A DNA stretch of 64,000 nucleotides from Sediminitomix flava (GTDB lineage Bacteria > Bacteroidota > Bacteroidia > Cytophagales > Flammeovirgaceae). Location of the stretch: assembly GCF_003149185.1 (NCBI RefSeq), contig NZ_QGDO01000002.1, positions 620,001-684,000 on the forward strand, given 5' to 3'. The position numbers and the translations under genes were made by a program. Position 1 is the stretch's first letter, and each line of letters begins with the position of its first letter. This document shows positions 8,222 through 16,973 of this stretch, in pieces. The notes under the pieces were generated by a model. That model did no database searches. It worked only from the letters and a program-made list of their open reading frames with translations, and was not told the DNA's origin.

Positions 8222-10948
8222 TTACATATCGAATTTCAAACCGAAACTAACACGAGGTGCGTAAAACTCAGTTTGCATTGTGTAGCTACTCGTACCTTGA
8301 TAATATCTCAATGGCTGATTCAACAAGTTGTTAGCTTCTACATAGAAACGGAAGTTATCCGTGATCATGTAGCTCGCATTTGCATCTAGATAAGTTACTT
8401 TATCGTAGTATCTATCTTCAGCAGCCTCTCCACCAAACTCATCGATGAAGTCGCTTGAGTAATTAAATGATACGCCAAGAGAGAATTTCTTAGACTGATA
8501 CATCAATGAAGCGTTGAATGCATTTTCAGCAGTCCCTTGAAGAGGAAGTACTTCGTCTTCTCTGTCTTCCAAATTGAAGTTATCAGTTTCTGATTGCGTG
8601 TAAGTATAGTTTAAGTAAACATTCAGATTATTCAATGGAGCTGGTAAGAAGTTCAATCTTCTTTGAACACCAAATTCTAATCCATAAACCAATGCATCTC
8701 CAGCATTGATTGGTTGAGACTGATCATAACCCGCATATGTTCCAGATTCTAATTCAGTCACTTGATTGATAATGTAGTTTGAAATGCCTTTGTAGAATGC
8801 TCCTGCAGTGACAATACCTACATTTGAGAAGTAGTAATCATAAAGAAGATCAAAGTTCATAGCTGTAGTAGCCTCTAGATTAGGGTTACCAATTTCAATT
8901 TCTTCATCCTCTTGTACAATCAGTTGATAAGGAACCAAATCAAAATAGTTAGGACGAGCCAAAGTGTTTGTCCAAGCTACTCTCACATTTGAATTGCTGC
9001 TCAACTCATACTTCAAATGAATTGCAGGTAGGAAGTTTGTGTAATCTGAAGATGCTCTTTCAGTTGCAGTCAAAGTTCCTTGGTCATCATCATAAACCAA
9101 TCCTTCATACTCTACTGCTGTTTTCTCCATACGAAGACCCACAATTGCTGATAATTTATCACCAAGTTTTTGATCTAACATCAAGTAACCTGCCGTTACT
9201 GTTTCTTGTGCATCAAAGTTTCCTGCAATCTCGTCGTTTACAGACTCTTTCTCATATTGAGTAAGATCAAGATTTCCTAAATACTCTTCTGATACAAAAG
9301 ACCCGATTTGGTAATCGCCTACCAAGTAGTTGCTCTTAGACTTGTTGTCAAATACAACATTGTCCAATCCATCTACATCGTATTCAAAGAACTCATTGTT
9401 TCTTGACTTTGATTGCATTTTCAAAGCACCACCAAACTTCAGTTTATTTGCATAAAGTCCTTCTGAAATTGGTAATGTGAAGTTCAAACGCGCCGTCACA
9501 TTTTCTTCTTCAGTGTATTGATTCTCTTCAGTTACCTCATCCAATTCATATTTATAACCCGAATTGAAGTCAAAGAAATTATTTGGCATTGGTGTTTCAT
9601 TTCCACCAGTAAATTTCACCATATCTTCTGTTGAACCTTCATAAGTAATATATCTTTCTTGTGGTCTTTCTTCAGATGCCTTACTGTAAGAAGTGCTCCA
9701 ATCAGCCACCAATTTACCAAACTGATGATCTCCTGATAGTGCTAAACTATAAACTCTTTGGTCTTCCAAACGACGGAATTTGTCATTTGCTCCACCTTTC
9801 GTTTCTCTTGCTATTTTATCTACAACATAAGAGTCTGTCTCAAAATCATAATCGTCAAGTTCTAGTTTAGTTCTGAAACGGTTTTCCCAATCATTACGAT
9901 GGTTGTACATTCCTTTCAAATAAATTGTATGATTTTCATTCAGTTTATAGTCTAAGCTAGCAGAATATGACTGACGAAGACGCTGTAGGTAATATTGTCT
10001 GATTTGTTGTTCTTTCAATCCAATTTTCTTCACACCAGAATCACTCTCATATTCTGTCCATTCAGCTTCCATGTTGTCAGATCCTAAATGATGATTGAAA
10101 ACTGATGCACTTACAATTACACCTAGTTTATCATTCAAGTAACGATCTCCTAATACAAACGAGCCGTTTACCATAGGTTTTTCAGCAATTAAGTTATAAC
10201 CCGAACCTGCTGTTGCCGAGATTCTAGTGTCGTAAGGAGCTGCTCTTGTTACCAAGTTTACAGCACCACCAATCGCATCAGCATCCATATCAGGAGTAAC
10301 TGCTTTACTTACCTCAATAGTCTGAATCATGTCTGAAGGGATAAGGTCAAGCTGTACACTTCTGTTTTCAGCTTCAGCAGAAGGAATACGCTCGCCGTTG
10401 ATCGTAACGGAGTTCAATTGAGGAGCTGTACCACGAATGTTTGCAAAACGTGCTTCACCCTGGTCGTACTGAACATAAATACCGCTCACACGCTTCAAAG
10501 CATCTCCAATGTTAGAATCTGGGAAACGACCTACTTGGTCAGCAGATATTACATTTACAATGTTCATTGCATTTTTCTGCTGGTTAAGTGCTCTAGCTTG
10601 GCTACCACTTTGTCCGTAAACAATTACCTCATCCAAAGCTTTAGCTGCTTCAAATTGGAAATCGATTACCGTAGTCTCACCGCTTTTGACAGTGACAGTT
10701 TTTGTCAGTTTTTCATACCCTAAGTACGAGATAATTAGTTCTTGGTCACCCGCATCGATGTTTACCAAACGGAATTCACCGTTTACATCAGTTGCAGTTC
10801 CTTTTCCTTGGCTATCAACATATACCAAAGCACCTGGCAAAGGCAAGTTGTTTTCATCAATTACACGGCCACGAAGTGATCCTTGACCAAATGCATTGAG
10901 TGCAAAAAGTGATGCAAAAATTGTTAGTATTATTTGCAGCGATTTCAT
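8222..10948 (-). CDS. TonB-dependent receptor, probable phytate/organophosphate uptake
   Basis: 908 residues. A signal peptide (residues 1-21, ending NAFGQ) is followed by a carboxypeptidase-regulatory-like beta-sandwich (about 24-112), the plug (about 125-235, with NIGDALKRVSGIYVQ and NIRGTAPQLNSVTINGERIP) and a 22-strand barrel to the C-terminal SFGLKFDM. It should sit in the outer membrane and use TonB/ExbBD energy. The immediate downstream phytase gene makes phytate or its products the best-guess substrate; the receptor family alone does not prove it. The gene leads the receptor-phytase-amidohydrolase run. Confidence 0.9.
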   Translation of the reverse strand: MKSLQIILTIFASLFALNAFGQGSLRGRVIDENNLPLPGALVYVDSQGKGTATDVNGEFRLVNIDAGDQELIISYLGYEKLTKTVTVKSGETTVIDFQFEAAKALDEVIVYGQSGSQARALNQQKNAMNIVNVISADQVGRFPDSNIGDALKRVSGIYVQYDQGEARFANIRGTAPQLNSVTINGERIPSAEAENRSVQLDLIPSDMIQTIEVSKAVTPDMDADAIGGAVNLVTRAAPYDTRISATAGSGYNLIAEKPMVNGSFVLGDRYLNDKLGVIVSASVFNHHLGSDNMEAEWTEYESDSGVKKIGLKEQQIRQYYLQRLRQSYSASLDYKLNENHTIYLKGMYNHRNDWENRFRTKLELDDYDFETDSYVVDKIARETKGGANDKFRRLEDQRVYSLALSGDHQFGKLVADWSTSYSKASEERPQERYITYEGSTEDMVKFTGGNETPMPNNFFDFNSGYKYELDEVTEENQYTEEENVTARLNFTLPISEGLYANKLKFGGALKMQSKSRNNEFFEYDVDGLDNVVFDNKSKSNYLVGDYQIGSFVSEEYLGNLDLTQYEKESVNDEIAGNFDAQETVTAGYLMLDQKLGDKLSAIVGLRMEKTAVEYEGLVYDDDQGTLTATERASSDYTNFLPAIHLKYELSSNSNVRVAWTNTLARPNYFDLVPYQLIVQEDEEIEIGNPNLEATTAMNFDLLYDYYFSNVGIVTAGAFYKGISNYIINQVTELESGTYAGYDQSQPINAGDALVYGLEFGVQRRLNFLPAPLNNLNVYLNYTYTQSETDNFNLEDREDEVLPLQGTAENAFNASLMYQSKKFSLGVSFNYSSDFIDEFGGEAAEDRYYDKVTYLDANASYMITDNFRFYVEANNLLNQPLRYYQGTSSYTMQTEFYAPRVSFGLKFDM

Positions 10949-11337
10949 AATTGAAAAAAGATATTTGTTTTGTTTGCCGCAAATATGTGATATACAATTA
11001 CTTCTTGATAAAAATCTATTTTAACAGTAAATGATAATATCTTAAACGATGCACTGTGTTATATTTATTCACCAGCGTACTATTCACAGAATGTAAATAT
11101 TGAATTTACCTTAGAAAAACTTTCATCGATAAACGCTCCATGATCTCCATAAGCGCACCTACTTCGACTATACTCTATAAATACTTCTAAATGTAATATT
11201 GAAATCTTACAGTAACAGTATACACATCACCTTTACAATTCATTAAAAAAGTTTTTCACTGAAAAGGAAAAAAGTCATTCGTTTGTCTCACAAAATCTGA
11301 ATTTCTTACTTTTACACTGCAACTGACTAAAATTCAA
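10949..11337. other. Divergent intergenic region
   Basis: About 390 bases between divergently transcribed genes, so it must carry promoters for both the TonB receptor (minus) and the TIGR02757 gene (plus). I see no clear operator, repeat or structured RNA, apart from the candidate plus-strand promoter noted separately. Confidence 0.5.
11282..11314 (+). promoter_or_regulatory. Candidate Bacteroidota-type promoter for the TIGR02757 gene
   Basis: A TTTG (11282-11285) lies 21 bases before TACTTTTA (11307-11314), a 7-of-8 match to the Bacteroidota -7 box TAnnTTTG. The start codon follows at 11338. Short degenerate motifs occur by chance in AT-rich DNA, so this is weak. Confidence 0.35.
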
Positions 11338-12120
11338 ATGAACTCAAAGGAAATCTATTCTTTACTTGAAAAAAAACATCTACAATTCAATCAAGCAGAC
11401 TTTATTGCAGATGATCCTATTAGTATCCCACATCGTTATAGTAAAAAACAGGATATTGAAATTATGGGTTTTTGGGCTTCTATGCTAGCTTGGGGACAAC
11501 GAAAAACAATTATAAATAAGTGTCTTCAACTGACCGAAATGATGGATGATGCACCTTATGACTTCATCATCAATCATCAAGAAAATGACCTAAAGCCCTT
11601 TCTCAATTTCAAGCACAGAACCTTTAATGATCTTGATACACTTTATTTCCTTTCATTCTTCAAACACCATTATCAGTATCACGATAGCTTAGAAGAAGCA
11701 TTTACAAAAGGGATGAAAGAAGGTTATGACGATGTTGAAAATGCTCTTATTCACTTTCATGAATACTTCTTTTCTTTAGAAGATGCTCCACAGCGCACGA
11801 GAAAGCATATTGCTAGTCCTGCTAGAAAATCAGCTTGTAAAAGACTCAATATGTTTTTGAGATGGATGGTCAGAAAAGATAATCAGGGAGTTGATTTCGG
11901 GATATGGAACAGCATTCATACATCTCAATTAATTTGTCCTTTAGATGTTCATGTGGAACGAGTTGCTCGAAAATTGGGATTATTGGAAAGAAAGCAATCC
12001 GATTGGAAGGCAGCACAAGAGTTAACGACTCGATTAAAAATCTACGACAGCAATGATCCTGTAAAATATGACTTCTCACTTTTCGGTCTTGGCATAGAAA
12101 ATTATAATTTTACATCATGA
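11338..12120 (+). CDS. TIGR02757 family protein (DUF2400)
   Basis: 260 residues, cytoplasmic, no signal peptide. Segments FWASMLAWGQRKTIINK, ASPARKSACKRLNMFLRWMVR and CPLDVHVERVARKLGLL match the conserved TIGR02757 family found across Bacteroidota. The helical fold with a conserved LDVHV-type segment recalls HhH/endonuclease III-like proteins, but no function is established. Its stop codon overlaps the next start (ATGA at 12117), so the two genes are translationally coupled. Confidence 0.85.
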   Translation: MNSKEIYSLLEKKHLQFNQADFIADDPISIPHRYSKKQDIEIMGFWASMLAWGQRKTIINKCLQLTEMMDDAPYDFIINHQENDLKPFLNFKHRTFNDLDTLYFLSFFKHHYQYHDSLEEAFTKGMKEGYDDVENALIHFHEYFFSLEDAPQRTRKHIASPARKSACKRLNMFLRWMVRKDNQGVDFGIWNSIHTSQLICPLDVHVERVARKLGLLERKQSDWKAAQELTTRLKIYDSNDPVKYDFSLFGLGIENYNFTS

Positions 12121-12479
12121 AAGAACAATTGAACCTTAGTGGTGAATGGGCTTATCAAGAAGATTATGGTTCAGGTGTTTCCAAAGGAACATTAAAACTC
12201 ACGCATCAAGGTGATGTAATTAATGGCACCTTTTATTTGGAGGAAAACACTGAAGGAGAAACGCCATTTAAGTTAGAAGAAGAGGTAAGAGGTAAAATAG
12301 AGGATAATAAACTTTACTTGAATGGTATCTCTTATACAATCACTGACAATCCTAGTGAAGAAGAATTTGACTACTTTCTTGATAACTGGGAGGGGCAAAT
12401 CATGAGCAATGACTTGATTGTAGGAGAAGCAGAAGATGAACAAGGTGTTTTAGGTATATTTTCACTTAGAAGAATCTAA
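12117..12479 (+). CDS. Hypothetical small beta-rich protein
   Basis: 120 residues, acidic, no signal peptide or membrane helix. Alternating polar/hydrophobic strands (LSGEWAYQED, GTLKLTHQGDVINGTFYLEE, GIFSLRRI) suggest a small beta-barrel or lipocalin-like fold, but I recognise no named family. It overlaps the TIGR02757 stop by four bases, which supports expression from the same transcript. Function unknown. Confidence 0.7.
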   Translation: MKEQLNLSGEWAYQEDYGSGVSKGTLKLTHQGDVINGTFYLEENTEGETPFKLEEEVRGKIEDNKLYLNGISYTITDNPSEEEFDYFLDNWEGQIMSNDLIVGEAEDEQGVLGIFSLRRI

Positions 12480-12500
12480 CAATCTTATATATAGCATAAA

Positions 12501-13334
12501 ATGGTAATTGAAAATCTACGAGCAAACTGTAAACTGAACAATGGTGTACGTATGCCTTATATGGGATTGGGCGTATACCTGAGTGAAGAAGGTGAGGAAG
12601 TCATCAATGCAGTAAAATGGGCATTGAAAGCAGGATATAGAAGTATAGACACTGCTGCAATATATAAAAATGAAGAAGGCGTTGGGAAAGCAATCCAAGA
12701 GTCTGAAGTTCCTCGTGAAGAAATCTTCTTAACGACTAAAATCTGGAATGCAGATCAAGGCTATCAGAGTACGATAGATGCATTTAACAAAAGCCTTAAA
12801 AAGTTAAATACAGATTATGTAGACCTTTTGCTTATCCATTGGCCTGTTAAAGGTAAATATGTAGATACTTGGAAAGCTTTAGAGAAAATTTATCATGATG
12901 GGAAAGCAAGAGCAATTGGGGTAAGTAACTTCCTTCAGCACCAACTAGAAGATATTTTGAAGGTGGCTGACATCACTCCAATGGTCAATCAAATTGAATT
13001 TCACCCAGAACTTCAACAACCTGCTCTTTTAGAATTCTGCAAAGCAAATAAAATTCAGGTTGAAGCATGGGCTCCTATGATGCAAGGCAAAATATTTGAA
13101 GTTCCAGAAATTAAAGCTTTAGCTGAAAAATATGGAAAATCACCTGCACATATTGTTTTAAGATGGGATGTTCAGATGGGAGTTGTCACTATTCCTAAAT
13201 CGGTGAAAGAGCATAGAATTATTGAAAATGCTAATATTTTCGATTTTGAGCTTTCAGATGAAGATATGCTCATCATCAAAGGATTAGATAAAAATAAAAG
13301 AATAGGCCCTGATCCTGATAACTTCGATTTCTAG
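12501..13334 (+). CDS. Aldo/keto reductase
   Basis: 277 residues, a full-length (beta/alpha)8 NADPH-dependent reductase. The catalytic tetrad is visible: Asp50 and Tyr55 in SIDTAAIYKNEEG, Lys80 in LTTKIWN and His113 in LLIHWP. The C-terminal IPKSVKEHRI is the usual 2'-phosphate-binding stretch for NADPH. Members reduce aldehydes such as methylglyoxal or 2,5-diketo-gluconate; the substrate here cannot be told. It starts 22 bases after the preceding gene and ends before a strong bidirectional terminator. Confidence 0.92.
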   Translation: MVIENLRANCKLNNGVRMPYMGLGVYLSEEGEEVINAVKWALKAGYRSIDTAAIYKNEEGVGKAIQESEVPREEIFLTTKIWNADQGYQSTIDAFNKSLKKLNTDYVDLLLIHWPVKGKYVDTWKALEKIYHDGKARAIGVSNFLQHQLEDILKVADITPMVNQIEFHPELQQPALLEFCKANKIQVEAWAPMMQGKIFEVPEIKALAEKYGKSPAHIVLRWDVQMGVVTIPKSVKEHRIIENANIFDFELSDEDMLIIKGLDKNKRIGPDPDNFDF

Positions 13335-13362
13335 GAGCTAGAACATACTATAAATAAACATT

Positions 13363-13390
13363 GCCAATACTCTCTACATTGAGTATTGGC
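13363..13390. terminator. Bidirectional terminator between aldo/keto reductase and K+ channel genes
   Basis: Perfect 10-bp stem GCCAATACTC (13363-13372) and GAGTATTGGC (13381-13390) with an 8-base loop, followed by a T-rich tract on the plus strand. It lies between two convergent genes. Confidence 0.9.
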
Positions 13391-13394
13391 ATTT

Positions 13395-14090
13395 TTATTT
13401 TCGTTTTCGTCTCCTTTTTCTTCTCCTCCTCAAGCTACTCTGAGACTGATACTTACCAATAACAATTGCGGTAACAAAGACTGTGTAAAAATTTCCTATT
13501 AAACCAAATAATACTACTAGCCTTCTAGAAACATCTGTTGCAGGACTTATATCTCCGTAACCGATAGTGAGCAAGGTGATAAAACTGAAATACAGAAAGT
13601 CGGGGAAAAATTGGTTGTCAATTCCGTCAAAAGCTGTAGCAGCATTGTCAATGCTCATAAAAATAATAGCTCCCAAAACTCCCATCAATATAAACCCACA
13701 AAAGACTGCTGAAATTAAATCTATATCAACCATTCGTAGGCGAAGAATGTCCATATAGATTCTATTACTCACCAAGAAAAAATAAAATAGGTAAGTTAAA
13801 GGAAATACAAATGACATTCGGTGAGCTATAAATAGTTCTTCAAACCGACTTACAAAAGCTAAGAGAATAAGCACGACAACCAATGTACGCTCAAATTTTG
13901 AGCGTTTTATAAATAGAATTGCACTAATTGTAATGTTTTGGAATAGGTAAAGTGCATCGGCAAAACTGTCATAATCATTCGGCGTCAGTAAATCGCCAAA
14001 GAGCATCCACAAGAAACTAAAAAGATAGATGGAATACCTCCATTGATAAATCCATACTATTTTGCGCAGGCTTGAATAATTCATGGTCAA
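13395..14090 (-). CDS. Potassium channel family protein
   Basis: 231 residues with five or six hydrophobic helices and the K+ selectivity filter TIGYGD at residues 175-180, between a pore helix and a last transmembrane helix. The arrangement is that of a small voltage-gated-like (Ion_trans_2) channel without a cytoplasmic RCK domain. The C-terminus ends in an almost pure Arg/Lys run of 11 residues (221-231), which is unusual and may bind anionic lipid head groups. Convergent with the reductase gene. Gating signal unknown. Confidence 0.88.
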   Translation of the reverse strand: MTMNYSSLRKIVWIYQWRYSIYLFSFLWMLFGDLLTPNDYDSFADALYLFQNITISAILFIKRSKFERTLVVVLILLAFVSRFEELFIAHRMSFVFPLTYLFYFFLVSNRIYMDILRLRMVDIDLISAVFCGFILMGVLGAIIFMSIDNAATAFDGIDNQFFPDFLYFSFITLLTIGYGDISPATDVSRRLVVLFGLIGNFYTVFVTAIVIGKYQSQSSLRRRRKRRRKRK

Positions 14091-14173
14091 TTAATCGAAG
14101 TCAACTGATTCTAAAGTATAGAAATTACAAATTGAGACAGGATTAATTGATGTAGGAAAGCGTATAAATAGAA

Positions 14174-14210
14174 AAAACCTTCAAATGTGGAAATCCAATC
14201 TGAAGGTTTT
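14174..14210 (-). terminator. Terminator of the exbB-exbD operon
   Basis: Perfect 10-bp stem AAAACCTTCA (14174-14183) and TGAAGGTTTT (14201-14210), downstream of the last exbD gene on the minus strand and before the channel gene. Confidence 0.85.
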
Positions 14211-14252
14211 TAAATCCTATAACGGATGTGATGTGTATTTTTAAAATAAACC

Positions 14253-14714
14253 TTAAAGAGGTCTACCAGGGTTTGCAGAGTAGTTAACTTTAAGCGCATT
14301 CGCATCTCTTAGTTTACTACGGATATCTGAAATAATACCCATTTTTACTTCTCTGTCCACCTTAAGAGACATCGTAATCTTGTCTCTAACTGCCTCGTCA
14401 AGCTTATCTTTTTCCTGAGCAACAAACAAAGGAATGTTATCAGGACTTGATACCGCCCCATTCAACTGAATAACTGGCTCTTTACCATACTTAGCTTGGT
14501 CAATTGGTGCACCTACATAAATTTCAGTAACCAATGATTTCTTCTCAAGTTTTGTAATCTCAGAAGCCGCAGGTAGTGAGTTCTTAACTAGAAGGTCACC
14601 ACTTTTGAATACTGTAGATACCATGAAGAAGAAAAGAAGCATAAATACGATATCAGGAAGAGCAGCCGTCGAAATTTTAGGCTCATCTTTTGATTTCTTC
14701 GAGAATTTAGACAT
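14253..14714 (-). CDS. exbD: Biopolymer transporter ExbD (second copy)
   Basis: 153 residues: short cytoplasmic N-terminus, one transmembrane helix with the essential Asp21 (STAALPDIVFMLLFFFMVS), and a periplasmic domain. ExbD works with ExbB to couple the proton-motive force to TonB for outer-membrane transport. Last gene of the four-gene operon; it lies 59 bases after the other exbD, a gap that contains a small hairpin. Two dissimilar ExbD proteins per ExbB are common in this phylum and probably form a mixed complex. Confidence 0.9.
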   Translation of the reverse strand: MSKFSKKSKDEPKISTAALPDIVFMLLFFFMVSTVFKSGDLLVKNSLPAASEITKLEKKSLVTEIYVGAPIDQAKYGKEPVIQLNGAVSSPDNIPLFVAQEKDKLDEAVRDKITMSLKVDREVKMGIISDIRSKLRDANALKVNYSANPGRPL

Positions 14715-14734
14715 AGCTATCTATCTTCATAAAA

Positions 14735-14758
14735 GTCCTTCCCCCGTAGAAGAAGGAC
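14735..14758 (-). other. Intercistronic hairpin between the two exbD genes
   Basis: Stem GTCCTTC (14735-14741) and GAAGGAC (14752-14758), followed on the minus strand by TTTT. It could act as a partial terminator or RNA-stability element that sets the ratio of the two ExbD proteins (inference). Confidence 0.5.
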
Positions 14759-14773
14759 CTGTTAGAATTTTTT

Positions 14774-15328
14774 TTATTTTCCAGCTTCTGAAGGCTCGGC
14801 ATCAGAAACGAGGTTTTTATAAGCGTCTTTAGCGTCTTTAATCATCGCTTTATGAGCCGGATTATTCGGATCAAGAGCTTTGTATGACTCTACAGACATT
14901 TTCAAATGTGCTGCTCTAAGCTCAGTATAAGCACGAGACAACTCATTTCTTAACGCAATATAAATCTCGTAGCTAGTACCACGGTCAGTTTTTAGAGAAA
15001 TAATAGCTTTATTTGGCTCCTCAGAAGACTTTGGATCCTTACCATTGTTAGTAATAAAAGCTTTTACTTGCTCTCTGATCTCACCTACTTCTGCTGGATT
15101 ATTCTCGGCAAGGATCATATCCTCAGAGTTCACGAGAATGTTGAAGATGTTTCTTTCTTTAATTTTAACATCTGTTGTTTCCACTTTAGGAGGTAGCATT
15201 ACTGCCAAACCTTTATCTGAAGCGATAGTAGATGTTACAAGAAAGAAGATCAACAAAAGGAAAGCAATATCTGCCATCGACGACGAATCGACATCTGCTG
15301 CAGGTCTTGACTTTTTCTTTTTAATCAT
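14774..15328 (-). CDS. exbD: Biopolymer transporter ExbD (first copy)
   Basis: 184 residues with the ExbD helix SSSMADIAFLLLIFFLV carrying Asp20, a basic N-terminus (MIKKKKSR) and a periplasmic domain longer than usual, with a helical, Ala/Lys-rich extension to the C-terminus. Part of the proton-driven motor that energises TonB receptors such as the two in this window. It follows a small membrane-protein gene by 28 bases. Confidence 0.9.
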   Translation of the reverse strand: MIKKKKSRPAADVDSSSMADIAFLLLIFFLVTSTIASDKGLAVMLPPKVETTDVKIKERNIFNILVNSEDMILAENNPAEVGEIREQVKAFITNNGKDPKSSEEPNKAIISLKTDRGTSYEIYIALRNELSRAYTELRAAHLKMSVESYKALDPNNPAHKAMIKDAKDAYKNLVSDAEPSEAGK

Positions 15329-15356
15329 TTTGATCAGATTTTAAAGGTGAGAAATA

Positions 15357-15719
15357 TTAACCGATTCCCAGCTTTCTAAAGGTGCTTCTTAGAAGCGTAA
15401 TAATAATACCCAAGAATGCAATACCGAACATCAAGTACGTAGTAATCAAACCAGCACCGATAAGTCTTGAAGTAGACTCAGTATACACTTTGTATTTAGG
15501 TAAAATCATGCTACCATCTGCCAATGAATAAGCGATCGCAAAAAGAACGCCAATGAAGACAGCTGAAGCTAGCCCTTTAACCAAGGCTTTAGGATTATTA
15601 ATGGCATTTAAAATCGGTCCGATAATGAAGGCACCCAGTACGGCTAAACCAAATAGGATATAAGTGATTTGTAAACCGTATTCTGCTACATCTCCACCGA
15701 TACTTGAAACTTCTTCCAT
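15357..15719 (-). CDS. Small multi-pass membrane protein of the ExbB/ExbD operon
   Basis: 120 residues with three strong hydrophobic helices (about 15-37, 46-66, 88-110) separated by short loops. No named domain recognised. Its conserved position between exbB and exbD genes, which I recall from many Bacteroidota, suggests an accessory subunit of the motor. Spacing is 33 bases from exbB and 28 to exbD. Confidence 0.75.
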   Translation of the reverse strand: MEEVSSIGGDVAEYGLQITYILFGLAVLGAFIIGPILNAINNPKALVKGLASAVFIGVLFAIAYSLADGSMILPKYKVYTESTSRLIGAGLITTYLMFGIAFLGIIITLLRSTFRKLGIG

Positions 15720-15752
15720 AATGATAAGTTTTTTTGGTGAAAACTAATGCTA

Positions 15753-16592
15753 TTACTTCTTAGAAAGTTCGTACTTGATAAGTACGTCGATCAAAGAGAT
15801 TGAAGCATCTTCCATTTGGTTAACGATAGAATCAATCTTAGATACACAGTAGTTGTAGAATACTTGAAGGATCGCACCTACGATCAAACCACCTACTGTA
15901 GTCAAAAGTGCTACTTTAATACCACCGGCTACTAGGGCTGGAGAGATATCACCTGCTGCTTCAATAGCATCGAATGCACCAATCATACCGATTACTGTAC
16001 CCATGAAACCTAACATTGGAGCAAGAGCGATACATAGAGAGATCCAAACTAGACCTTTTTCCAAACGACCCATTTCTACTGAACCGTAAGCAACTACTGA
16101 TTTTTCAACCATTTCTACGCCTTCAGAAGCTCTCATCAAACCTTGTGTGAAGATTGATGCAACTGGACCTCTTGTTGCTTTAGTTACTTCGATTGCTTGG
16201 TCAACACCACCTTCGTTCAATGCAGTTTCTACATTTTCCAAAAGTTTCTTAGTGTTTGTAGTAGCAAGGTTCAAAGTAATGATACGCTCGATAGCTACAG
16301 CCAAACCGAAGATCAAACATGCCAATACAGCTGACATAAAGTCCCATCCACCTTCAATAAACTTTTGTTTAACCTCTTGGTGGAAAGTTTTTTCTACTAC
16401 AGGAGCTGGAGCTTCCTCTTCAACTACCTCTTCTACAGCTGCAACTTCAGTGCTATCACCTGCTACTGCAGTGCTATCTACTTGCTCAGACGCTACTTCT
16501 TCCACGTCTGCTCCTTCTTGTGCGTAAGTATTTGGAACAAGTCCGAAAGACAAGGCACAAACCAGCATCAATAATGCAAATACTCTTTTCAT
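15753..16592 (-). CDS. exbB: MotA/TolQ/ExbB proton channel family protein
   Basis: 279 residues. A signal-like hydrophobic N-terminus is followed by an acidic, Val/Glu/Ala-rich linker (about 25-68), then three transmembrane helices. The MotA/TolQ/ExbB core lies around WISLCIALAPMLGFMGTVIG and SPALVAGGIKVALLTTVGGL. It forms the proton-conducting stator with ExbD. First gene of the exbB-membrane protein-exbD-exbD operon, so the promoter lies in 16593-16668, next to the tRNA gene. The acidic periplasmic linker is typical of Bacteroidota ExbB. Confidence 0.9.
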   Translation of the reverse strand: MKRVFALLMLVCALSFGLVPNTYAQEGADVEEVASEQVDSTAVAGDSTEVAAVEEVVEEEAPAPVVEKTFHQEVKQKFIEGGWDFMSAVLACLIFGLAVAIERIITLNLATTNTKKLLENVETALNEGGVDQAIEVTKATRGPVASIFTQGLMRASEGVEMVEKSVVAYGSVEMGRLEKGLVWISLCIALAPMLGFMGTVIGMIGAFDAIEAAGDISPALVAGGIKVALLTTVGGLIVGAILQVFYNYCVSKIDSIVNQMEDASISLIDVLIKYELSKK

Positions 16593-16668
16593 AACAAAAT
16601 GTGATTAAGAGAACAATTTTGTGTTTTAGTACAAATTTTTAACTAAAAAAGAATCTCAACAATTATAG

Positions 16669-16753
16669 CAAAGAGGAAGGGATTCGAACCCTTGAGACGT
16701 AAGCGCCAACACGCGTTCAAGACGTGTGCCATAAACCACTCGGCCACCTCTCT
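16669..16753 (-). tRNA. tRNA-Ser(UGA)
   Basis: A class II tRNA of 85 nt. Seven acceptor pairs (AGAGAGG with CCTCTTT, including one G-U), D-arm, anticodon loop CTTGAAC with UGA at the centre after U33, a long variable arm, and the T-arm with GGTTCGAATCC. Discriminator base is G; CCA is not encoded. It reads UCA codons and by wobble others. Confidence 0.93.
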
Positions 16754-16973
16754 CTGATATAATTAGTAAAGGCGATCTAGAAACGTTAAAATCACGATTA
16801 CCTCGTGCAATTTATAGACATTTTGATAGCCTTGTACTATTCATTGATATTTTTTAACTTAAATGAACATACAAATAAATCAATAAAAATTTATCCATGC
16901 AAGCATTAAAATATTTACAAGGGTATTTTTAATACTTTATAAGATTACTAAATGGAACTATTTTAGCACTTAA

